Shown here piece after piece: positions 33,337-40,182 of a DNA stretch of 64,000 bases (positions are counted from its first letter, which is position 1; each line of letters begins with the position of its first letter). Origin of the DNA: Nocardioides aurantiacus (GTDB lineage: Bacteria > Actinomycetota > Actinomycetes > Propionibacteriales > Nocardioidaceae); NCBI RefSeq assembly GCF_003752505.1, contig NZ_RKHO01000001.1, positions 3,162,001 to 3,226,000 on the forward strand, read 5' to 3'. A program made the translations under genes and the position numbers. The notes under the pieces were generated by a model. The model had not been told where the DNA came from. It made no database searches and worked only from the letters and a program-made list of their open reading frames with translations.

Positions 33337-35219
33337 CCCTGCTCGACCCGACGCTCGAGGTCGGCTACCGCCAGGCGGCCGACCTGACCCGCAAGCACGG
33401 CACGACGTACTTCTGGGGCGCGGCGCTGCTGCCCGCCGCCCAGCGCCGCCACGTGCACGCCGTCTACGCGCTGTGCCGGCTCGCCGACGACATCGTCGAC
33501 GACGCCGTGGCGCTGGGCCGCGACACCGCGCAGACCCGCGCCGAGCTGGCGTCCTTCCGGGCCCGCTTCACCGAGGCCGTGGCCACCGGCGGCAGCCCCG
33601 ACCCGGTGCTGGCCGCGGTGGCCCGCAGCGTCGAGGAGTGCGGCATCGACCCCGGCTGCTTCGACCGGTTCTTCGACGCCATGGCGCAGGACCTCGACAC
33701 CAGCAGCTACCGCAGCTGGGAGGACCTGCTCGGCTACATGGACGGCTCGGCGGCCGTCATCGGCGAGATGATGCTCCCGGTGCTGCAGCCGCGCAGCACG
33801 GCGGCCTTCGAGCCCGCCCGCGCTCTGGGCCTGGCCTTCCAGCTCACCAACTTCCTGCGCGACGTCGCCGAGGACCTCGACCGCGGCCGGGTCTACCTGC
33901 CCCAGGAGGACCTCGAGCGGTTCGGCGCCGACCCCGCCGCCCGCACCGTCACCGAGGACTGGCGCCGGCTGATGCGCTTCGAGATCGAGCGCAACCGCGA
34001 GCTGTACGTCGAGGCCGACCGCGGCCTGGCCCACCTCACCGGTGCCGCCGAGCGCTGCGTGCGCACCGCCCGGGTCCTCTACTCCGGCATCCTCGACAAG
34101 ATCGAGGAGTCCGACTACGACGTGTTCAGCCAGCGGGCCCGGGTGCCCACCTGGCGCAAGGCCGGCACCGCCGCGCGCACCGTCGTCGCCCGGCGCCCCG
34201 CGGCGCCGGCGCCCTCCCCCGCAGCACCCGCGGCCCCGGCGGCCCCGGCGCGGTCGCGGGTGCCGGTCGAGCTGCGCCGGATGCCGCCGCGCGACCGGCT
34301 GGCCCCCAGCTGGCGCGACGCGTCCCCGCGGCGCATCGCTCGCTCGCTCGACGCCGCGCTCGCCCGGGACCCCGGCGGCTGGTACGTCGTCGGCGCCAGC
34401 GACGACCTGCACGACCGCTCGATCGTGCGCATGCTCGGCGGGCGCGAGGTCACCCTGTGGCGCTCCTCGACCGGGGTCGTCGCCGGCCCCGGCAGCTGCC
34501 CCCACCTCGGCGCGCTGCTGGAGGACTGCGAGGTGCTCGGCGACCAGCTGCACTGCCGGTGGCACGGCCTGGCGATCGGTGCCGACGGGGCGCCCGGCTG
34601 GACGCCGTACACCGCCCACGACGACGGCGTGCTGCTCTGGGTCCGGCTGCCGACCCAGGGCGAGACCCCGCTGCCCCGACCGCGCCTGACCGCGCGCCCC
34701 GAGACCTTCGACTCGGTCGCCGCCGTGATCGAGGTCGAGGGCGTCTGCGAGCCGCGCGACATCATCGCCAACCGGCTCGACCCCTGGCACGGCTCGTGGT
34801 TCCACCCCTACTCCTTCAGCCACCTCGCGGTGGTCGAGGAGCTCAGCGACGACCATGTGCTGACCGTCGACGTCACCTTCCGGCTCAGCCGCACCTGGGG
34901 GGTGCCGGTCCGCGCGGAGTTCGCCTGCCCCGACGCCCGCACCATCGTCATGACCATCACCGAGGGCGAGGGCGCCGGCAGCGTGGTCGAGACCCACGCG
35001 ACCCCGCTCGGCCCGGGCCCCGACGGCCGGCCGCGCACGATGATGACCGAGGCCACCATCGCCACCTCCGACCGCGCTGGCTTCGCCGTCGCCCGCCACC
35101 TCGCCCCGGCGCTGCGCCCCGCGATGCGCAAGGTCGCCCGACGCCTCTGGGTCGACGACCTCACCTACGCCGAGCGCTCCTACGAGCTGCGTCGTCGCGG
35201 CGAGCACTACGGCATCTGA
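33333..35219 (+). CDS. crtB: Phytoene synthase fused to a Rieske non-haem iron oxygenase
   Basis: 628 residues in one frame. Residues 1-280 are phytoene synthase: YALCRLADDIVDD (first Asp-rich motif, 46-57), AFQLTNFLRDVAEDLDRGRVYLP (second, 168-190). A Pro/Ala linker (289-307) leads to a Rieske domain with Cys389-His391 and Cys408-His411 (CPHLG...CRWHGL), then a catalytic domain with Asn480, Asp483, His486 and His491 in NRLDPWHGSWFH, the NxxDxxHx4H mononuclear iron motif of Rieske oxygenases; the C-terminus resembles DUF5914. The first half joins two geranylgeranyl diphosphates to phytoene; the second half probably oxidises a carotenoid or its ring, unproven. Start overlaps crtI by 4 nt. Confidence 0.92.
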   Translation: MTLLDPTLEVGYRQAADLTRKHGTTYFWGAALLPAAQRRHVHAVYALCRLADDIVDDAVALGRDTAQTRAELASFRARFTEAVATGGSPDPVLAAVARSVEECGIDPGCFDRFFDAMAQDLDTSSYRSWEDLLGYMDGSAAVIGEMMLPVLQPRSTAAFEPARALGLAFQLTNFLRDVAEDLDRGRVYLPQEDLERFGADPAARTVTEDWRRLMRFEIERNRELYVEADRGLAHLTGAAERCVRTARVLYSGILDKIEESDYDVFSQRARVPTWRKAGTAARTVVARRPAAPAPSPAAPAAPAAPARSRVPVELRRMPPRDRLAPSWRDASPRRIARSLDAALARDPGGWYVVGASDDLHDRSIVRMLGGREVTLWRSSTGVVAGPGSCPHLGALLEDCEVLGDQLHCRWHGLAIGADGAPGWTPYTAHDDGVLLWVRLPTQGETPLPRPRLTARPETFDSVAAVIEVEGVCEPRDIIANRLDPWHGSWFHPYSFSHLAVVEELSDDHVLTVDVTFRLSRTWGVPVRAEFACPDARTIVMTITEGEGAGSVVETHATPLGPGPDGRPRTMMTEATIATSDRAGFAVARHLAPALRPAMRKVARRLWVDDLTYAERSYELRRRGEHYGI

Positions 35220-35273
35220 CCCGCGGCTCGGGTCGTTGTGGCTTGCGGTCGGGAGCCGGTCATCGGGCGCGGT

Positions 35274-35466
35274 GTACGGCATGTAAATCGGGGTTATGGA
35301 CGCTCCACACGGGTCCTGACAGCGTGAAACCGTCCACAACCCTCCCCCAGAGCTTCACGGCGTACGCCGCGGGCCAACCGACGGCCCGACCGCGACTACC
35401 GCGGGTCTGTGGACGCTCCGGGGCCGGAACAGCGCTTGTCCAGCGTCCATAACGCCGATTTACAAG
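35274..35466 (-). repeat. Dispersed ~200-bp element family 2, copy B
   Basis: Ends TGTAAATCGGGGTTATGGAC (35282) and AGCGTCCATAACGCCGATTT (35442) are inverse to each other over about 23 bp. Reverse-complemented, it aligns with copy A over its full length with exact matches at 35396-35414 and 35328-35344. It fills the gap between the convergent halves of the carotenoid locus (stops at 35219 and 35490). No coding capacity. Confidence 0.85.
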
Positions 35467-35489
35467 CGGGCCCGGGCCCGCCCGCCCAC

Positions 35490-37043
35490 CTACCCCCGGC
35501 GGTCGAGCAGCCGGGCGAGGGCGGGGACGACGCGGTGGCGGTGGGAGGTGGGCACGGTCCAGACACCGTGGCCCGTGACGCCGTACGACGCCAGCAACCG
35601 GTCGGCCGCCTGGAAGCCGGTCGTGGCCGCCCGCTCCATCAGCGCCACCGGGAGCTCACAGCGCACCCCGTCACCGGCCAGCACCACCCGTGGGTCGGGG
35701 GTGACGACGCCGGGTCGGGAGGCCCACGGCTCGGTGCCCACGAGCGGGCAGTCGTCGCGCCAGAGCCACTCCTCGTGGCGGATCCGGGCGCCGTCGAGCT
35801 CGGGGTGCAGCACCAGCAGCTCGCGCCAGAGCCGTTCCCGCAGCGCCTGCACGTCGGCGCCCGCGTCGACGGCGTAGGCGTGCAGCTCCACCACCGAGCC
35901 GTCGTGCTCGCCCGTCCAGCGCGCGGCGCCCTCCTCGAGCAGCTCGAGGACCGAGACGTTGTCGAGGGGGCCGAACCCGCTGGTGGCGCGGAACGGTGCC
36001 GAGCCGGGCGCGACGCGGCGGTCGAGCCACAGCCGCCAGACCGCGAAGGGCGGCGCCGAGCGCTGCGCGGCCAGGGAGGCGCGCCAGGCGTCGTCGCCGA
36101 GGCCGGGCGAGGCCGCGACCAGCTGCTGGAGCGGCGTGCGGTCGAGCGCGAGGACGACCCCGTCGACGCGGGTCGAGCCGGCGCCGGTGAGCACGTCGAG
36201 GGCGCCGTCGCCGGCCGAGGTGACCGACTCGACGGCCTCGCCGGTGCGGACCTCGGCGCCGTGCGCGTCGAGGTGACGACCCAGCGGCGCCCACAGCGCG
36301 GTGTCGTAGTCGTCGACCGGCACGTCGAAGAGCAGCCCCTCGGCCGAGCCGAGGAAGTAGGAGTGGAACATCGCGACCAGCTCGCCGGCCGAGAAGTCCC
36401 GGGCGTCGGCGAAGAAGCTCCGGGCGAACACCTCGAGCGCCAGGTGACGGGCCTGGTCGGGGAACCGCAGCCGGTCGAGGTACGCCGCGGCGCTGACGCC
36501 GTCGTAGCGCTCGAACGTCGCCGGGAAGTCGACGTCGAGCAGCTCCATCGCCGCGCCCACGTCGACGGCCGCGAGGTCTCGGAGCCGGAAGGTCGGCGAG
36601 CGCAGCACGAAGGACATGATGTTCAGCGGCGGCGTCAGCGCGATGCCGGTGAAGGAGTCGGTGGGGCCGCCCTTGAGCGAGAGCGGGTAGTCCTCGACGG
36701 CGTGCAGCCGCTCCAGCGCGGGGTCGGTGCGGCGCAGCAGCGAGCGCAGGTTGTAGTACTGCCGGAAGAAGGCGTGGAACCCGCGGCTCATCGCCGTCGT
36801 GGTGCCGTCCACCGTGACCGGCCACGAGGCCACCCGGCCGCCCAGGCGGTCACCGCGCTCGAGCAGGGTCACCCGGACCCCGCGCTCCGCCAGCGCGGTG
36901 GCGGCGGTCAGGCCGGCGATGCCCCCGCCGACGACCGCGACGTGGTGGCGCTGCCCGTCGTGGCTCGCCCCGCCCGCAGGGGCGTGCCACTCGGCACGAC
37001 GGTCCCGGCCGGGGCGCCAGCCGGGTCCGGCGGCTCCGCTCAC
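35490..37043 (-). CDS. crtU: Carotene desaturase/methyltransferase (isorenieratene synthase type)
   Basis: 517 residues, CrtI-related FAD protein. VAVVGGGIAGLTAATALAERG is the FAD site; SRGFHAFFRQYYNLRSLLRR, SLKGGPTDSFTGI, FARSFFADARDFSAGELVAMFHSYFLGSAEGLLFDVP and the closing WLWRDDCPLVGT are CrtU hallmarks. These enzymes desaturate beta-rings and shift a methyl group, turning beta-carotene into the aromatic isorenieratene. The GTG at 37043 is chosen because it overlaps the methyltransferase stop by 4 nt. Last gene of the minus-strand carotenoid block. Confidence 0.92.
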   Translation of the reverse strand: MSGAAGPGWRPGRDRRAEWHAPAGGASHDGQRHHVAVVGGGIAGLTAATALAERGVRVTLLERGDRLGGRVASWPVTVDGTTTAMSRGFHAFFRQYYNLRSLLRRTDPALERLHAVEDYPLSLKGGPTDSFTGIALTPPLNIMSFVLRSPTFRLRDLAAVDVGAAMELLDVDFPATFERYDGVSAAAYLDRLRFPDQARHLALEVFARSFFADARDFSAGELVAMFHSYFLGSAEGLLFDVPVDDYDTALWAPLGRHLDAHGAEVRTGEAVESVTSAGDGALDVLTGAGSTRVDGVVLALDRTPLQQLVAASPGLGDDAWRASLAAQRSAPPFAVWRLWLDRRVAPGSAPFRATSGFGPLDNVSVLELLEEGAARWTGEHDGSVVELHAYAVDAGADVQALRERLWRELLVLHPELDGARIRHEEWLWRDDCPLVGTEPWASRPGVVTPDPRVVLAGDGVRCELPVALMERAATTGFQAADRLLASYGVTGHGVWTVPTSHRHRVVPALARLLDRRG

Positions 37044-37795
37044 GCGGGCCGGCGTCCGACGAACGTGTGCAGCACGCCACGCTGCCAGCCGCCGAAGCTG
37101 CGGCTGCGCACGTCGACGAGGCCGGCGGCGACCATCCGGCTGCGCAGCAGGTGCGTGCTGTCGAAGTCGACCACGCTGCGCCACAGGTAGCGGTAGATGG
37201 GGCTGCGCGGCGCCGTCAGCAGGCCCAGCGGCACCACCACGCCCCACGAGACGGCGTCCCAGACCCGCCGGCCGACGCGGCTCTCGGCGACGCTGTACTC
37301 GTGGACCACCACGGCCCCGCCGGGCACGAGCAGCCGCACGATCCCGGCCAGCAGCGCGTCGCGAGCGGTCACGTTGCGCACGAGGTACGCCGCGAACACC
37401 CCGTCCACGGTGCCCTCGCCGTCGAGGTGCGAGCGGCCCCACGTGCCGGGGTCGAGGTGCTCGGCGTCGTCCTGCACGAAGTGCACCGGGCTCGTCCACG
37501 TCTTGCGCCGGGCCTGCTCGAGCATCCCGGCGGAGCCGTCGACGCCGACGATCTCGTGCGGCACCCCGGCGGCCTGGAGCGCGGCCTCGAGGGCCCGCGT
37601 CGAGGCGCCCGAGCCGCACCCGAGGTCGACGACCCGGACCGGTCGGTCGGCGGGCCGCGGCAGCGCGGCCACGAGCACCTCGGCGGACCGGCGCAGCTGG
37701 GCGTGGTAGCCGGGGTTGAGGGCGACCATCAGGTCGTACGTCGGGGCCACCCCGTCGAAGGTCTCGGGGACGCTGGGGGCGGTGGCGGTGGTCAT
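37040..37795 (-). CDS. SAM-dependent methyltransferase of the carotenoid cluster (CrtT-like)
   Basis: 251 residues, class I methyltransferase. TFDGVAPTYDLMVALNPGYHAQLRRSAEVL is a UbiE/CrtT-like lead-in; VVDLGCGSGAS (motif I) binds SAM, IVGVDGSAGMLEQAR is motif Post I, and a LVRNVTARDALLAGIVRLLVPGG segment matches motif III. It lies between the lycopene cyclase and crtU genes with 4-nt overlaps both sides, the place crtT occupies in Streptomyces. The target, a carotenoid or a quinone-like compound, is not known. Confidence 0.85.
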   Translation of the reverse strand: MTTATAPSVPETFDGVAPTYDLMVALNPGYHAQLRRSAEVLVAALPRPADRPVRVVDLGCGSGASTRALEAALQAAGVPHEIVGVDGSAGMLEQARRKTWTSPVHFVQDDAEHLDPGTWGRSHLDGEGTVDGVFAAYLVRNVTARDALLAGIVRLLVPGGAVVVHEYSVAESRVGRRVWDAVSWGVVVPLGLLTAPRSPIYRYLWRSVVDFDSTHLLRSRMVAAGLVDVRSRSFGGWQRGVLHTFVGRRPA

Positions 37796-38139
37796 GGGGT
37801 CCTCTGCTCGGACGTGGTGGTGGTGGACGTGGGGTCAGGGCGGTGACCCAGGCGCAGCCAGAGCAGCAGCGTCAGGGTGACCATGCTGAAGCCGAAGGCG
37901 AAGTCCTCGACGGGGATGTCCCAGGGGATCCGCCACCCGGTCATCTCGCGCTCCTCGTAGAGCACGATCGGGTCGGAGAGCTTGGTCAGCCAGCCGTCGA
38001 CGGGCACCTGGAAGCCCATCACGATCGCCATCGCGAGCCAGTACTGCAGCGAGCGGAAGACGCCGGTGCGGAACCACAGCAGCTCCAGCGCGACCACGAC
38101 CACGACCGACAGCACGGCGAAGACGGTGTACTCCAGCAT
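37792..38139 (-). CDS. crtYd: Lycopene cyclase subunit d
   Basis: 115 residues, about three membrane helices (3-24, 35-52, 78-98). IPVEDFAFGFSMVTLTLLLW holds the conserved PxE(D/E) motif of CrtYd/CarR-type cyclase halves. With CrtYc it forms a heterodimeric membrane enzyme; a beta-cyclase is expected because CrtU needs beta-carotene. The start codon overlaps the upstream stop (TGATG) and the 3' end overlaps the methyltransferase start by 4 nt. The Thr-rich tail is variable in this family. Confidence 0.88.
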   Translation of the reverse strand: MLEYTVFAVLSVVVVVALELLWFRTGVFRSLQYWLAMAIVMGFQVPVDGWLTKLSDPIVLYEEREMTGWRIPWDIPVEDFAFGFSMVTLTLLLWLRLGHRPDPTSTTTTSEQRTP

Positions 38140-38501
38140 CAGGCACCCCGCTCGGCCGGCGCCGTCGCGGTCGTACGCCGCCGGGCTCGCCACCAGCCCA
38201 GGGTGTTGCCGACCGCCTCGTAGGTCAGCAGCCCGCAGATGGGGATGACGACGAAGAAGACGAGCTCCTCCAGCGGCATCTCGAAGGGCAGCAGGACGCC
38301 GGTGGTGTAGCGCTCGCTGTAGTCCCAGGTGCCGCGGGCGATGGCCACGACGTCCCAGACGCCGTAGACGACCACGACGGGGAGCAGCGCGAGCAGCAGG
38401 CGGCGCGGCCGGCGCCACACCCGCGCCCCGAGCACGAGCTCGAGGGGAAGGGTGAGCAGCAGGCAGCCCGCCATCAGCAGGAGGTACTGGTACTGGTCCA
38501 C
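38139..38501 (-). CDS. crtYc: Lycopene cyclase subunit c
   Basis: 120 residues, three membrane helices (5-22, 34-55, 80-97). MPLEELVFFVVIPICGLLTYEAV is the CrtYc signature with the PxEE motif, and RGTWDYSERYTTGVLLPFEMP precedes it. First gene of the minus-strand carotenoid operon; GTG start with TAGGCT 7 nt upstream, so the message should be leaderless. The pair CrtYc/CrtYd replaces the single-chain CrtY found in some relatives. Confidence 0.9.
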   Translation of the reverse strand: MDQYQYLLLMAGCLLLTLPLELVLGARVWRRPRRLLLALLPVVVVYGVWDVVAIARGTWDYSERYTTGVLLPFEMPLEELVFFVVIPICGLLTYEAVGNTLGWWRARRRTTATAPAERGA

Positions 38502-38508
38502 CGCGGAC

Positions 38509-38514
38509 AGCCTA
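38509..38514 (-). promoter_or_regulatory. Predicted -10 (TAGGCT) for crtYc-crtYd-methyltransferase-crtU operon
   Basis: TAGGCT, 7 nt before the GTG at 38501. It begins directly after the cox terminator hairpin, whose stem would occupy the -15 to -35 region of this promoter. Confidence 0.55.
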
Positions 38515-38517
38515 GGA

Positions 38518-38541
38518 GGCGGGTGGTCGTGACCACCCGCC
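38518..38541 (-). terminator. Terminator of the cox operon
   Basis: Near-perfect palindrome GGCGGGTGGTC/GACCACCCGCC, starting 8 nt past the coxG stop (38550). No U-tract. It separates the cox genes from the crtYc promoter immediately downstream. Confidence 0.6.
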
Positions 38542-38549
38542 CCCCGTGA

Positions 38550-39323
38550 CTAGGACGACCGGCGGCCCAGCAGCTTGGACAGGACCCACAGCACGACGAG
38601 CCCGCCGAGGGCCTGCCTCCAGTAGAGCTTGGCCAGCACCGGGAGCACGGTGGCCCCCAGGTCGAGGGCGTCGTCGTTGCTGCCCGAGCCGCCCGACGCT
38701 GCCGCCGGAGCCGCCTGGCGACCCGTCGAGGAGGGCGCGGAGCCGCCCCCGTCGGTGGAGGCCAGCCGCCGGACGTTGCCGGCGCCCTCCTCGGTGGCCC
38801 GGCCGGCGTCCGCCGGTGTGGCCGGGGCCGGGTCGGCCGCTCCCGCCGGCGGCTCCGGCTCGGAGACCGGGCCGGCGGGGGCGCCCACCTTCTGCTCGAG
38901 GCAGGCGGTGAACTGGCCGAGCAGCTTGTCGCTGACGTCCTGGATGACGCCGCGACCGAACTGCGCGGGCTTGCCGGTGATGTTGAGGTCGGTGGTGACC
39001 TCCACCCGCGTGGACCCGCCGCCCACGTCGCTCATCCGGGCCAGCACGTCGGCGCCGGCGGTGCCGTTGCCGCGCTTGTCCTTGCCCTTGGCCTCGATCT
39101 TCATCGTGCGCGCCGACTCGTCCTTCTCCAGGAACGTGCCGGTGCCGCTGTAGACCAGGGCGATCGGGCCGAGCTTGACCTTGACCGTGCCCTTGAACGT
39201 GTCACCTTCGACCGAGGTCACCTGCGCGCCGGGGAAGCACTCCCCCACGCTGGCGATGTCGTTGAAGGCGTCCCACGTCTCCTGGAGCGTGGCCGGGACC
39301 GTGAACTCGTGCTTGAGGTCCAT
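38550..39323 (-). CDS. CoxG-like SRPBCC protein with C-terminal membrane anchor
   Basis: 257 residues. Residues 1-150 are an SRPBCC/CoxG lipid-binding-like domain (MDLKHEFTVPATLQETWDAFNDIASVGECFPGAQV; KVKLGPIALVYSGTGTF; IQDVSDKLLGQFTACLE). A long Ala/Pro/Gly-rich linker follows, then a single C-terminal membrane helix (about 232-250, LYWRQALGGLVVLWVLSKLL). CoxG in Oligotropha recruits CO dehydrogenase to the membrane and hands electrons to quinone, which fits the tail anchor here. Last gene of the cox operon, 1 bp after coxM. Confidence 0.88.
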   Translation of the reverse strand: MDLKHEFTVPATLQETWDAFNDIASVGECFPGAQVTSVEGDTFKGTVKVKLGPIALVYSGTGTFLEKDESARTMKIEAKGKDKRGNGTAGADVLARMSDVGGGSTRVEVTTDLNITGKPAQFGRGVIQDVSDKLLGQFTACLEQKVGAPAGPVSEPEPPAGAADPAPATPADAGRATEEGAGNVRRLASTDGGGSAPSSTGRQAAPAAASGGSGSNDDALDLGATVLPVLAKLYWRQALGGLVVLWVLSKLLGRRSS

Positions 39324-39324
39324 G

Positions 39325-40182
39325 TCAGCTCGAGCCTGCCGCCTTGAGCACCGCGCGCCGGGTCAGCACCGTGGCGAGGTGCGAGCGGTACGCCGCGTCG
39401 CCGTTGAGGTCCGAGGGCGGGTTGGTGCCCTGGGCCGCCAGGTCGCACGCGGCGCGGACGCCGTCCTCGGTGGCCTGCTGGCCGACCAGCGCCTGCTCGG
39501 TCGCGGTGGCCCGCAGGGCGGTGGAGCCCATGTTGACCAGGCCGATCCGGGCCTCGCTGATGGTGCCGCCGTCGACCTTGACCGCGGCGGCCACCGACAC
39601 GATCGGCCACTGGTGGGCGACGCGCACGAACTTCTCGTAGTGCGAGCCCCAGCCGTCGTGCTTGCGGAACCGGACCGCGGTGAGGATCTCGTCCTCGCCG
39701 ACGGCGGTGGTGAAGAGGTCCTCGAAGAAGTCCGTCGCCGCCACCGTGCGCTCCCCGCCCGGGCCCTGGATGACCAGGTCGGCCTCCAGCGCCAGGGTCG
39801 GCGCCCCGCAGTCGCCCGCGGGGTCGGCGTGCACGAGCGCGCCGCCCAGGGTGCCGCGGTGCCGGATCTGCGGGTCGGCGACCTCGGTGATCGCCTTGTG
39901 CAGCAGGCTCAGGCTGTCCCGGATGCCGGCGTCGCCCAGGATCTGGGCGTACGTCGCCATCGCGCCGATGCTGATCGAGTCGCCCTCGTCGCGGATCTCC
40001 CGCAGCGAGTCGATCTTCCCGATGTCGATGACCACCTCGGGGGCGTTGAGGCGCATCCGCAGCACGGGGAGCAGCGACTGCCCCCCGGCCAGGATCTTGG
40101 CCTCGTCACCGTGCTCGGCCAGCGCCGCGAGGGCCTCCTCGACCGACGTGGGTGCCACGTAGGCGAACTGGGTGGGGATCAC
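39325..40182 (-). CDS. FAD-binding subunit of molybdenum hydroxylase (CoxM-like)
   Basis: 285 residues, the CoxM/FAD subunit size. AKILAGGQSLLPVLRMRL is the FAD pyrophosphate loop; RHRGTLGGALVHADPAGDCGAPTLALEAD is the second FAD motif; a C-terminal CO-dehydrogenase FAD domain follows. It moves electrons from the iron-sulfur subunit to the acceptor. The GTG at 40182 overlaps the coxL stop by 4 nt. Confidence 0.92.
   Translation of the reverse strand: MIPTQFAYVAPTSVEEALAALAEHGDEAKILAGGQSLLPVLRMRLNAPEVVIDIGKIDSLREIRDEGDSISIGAMATYAQILGDAGIRDSLSLLHKAITEVADPQIRHRGTLGGALVHADPAGDCGAPTLALEADLVIQGPGGERTVAATDFFEDLFTTAVGEDEILTAVRFRKHDGWGSHYEKFVRVAHQWPIVSVAAAVKVDGGTISEARIGLVNMGSTALRATATEQALVGQQATEDGVRAACDLAAQGTNPPSDLNGDAAYRSHLATVLTRRAVLKAAGSS

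Noticed and set aside
25564-35466. Composite transposon bounded by the two inverted copies
   Set aside because: No transposase inside, copies are diverged, and the enclosed genes look like ordinary chromosome.
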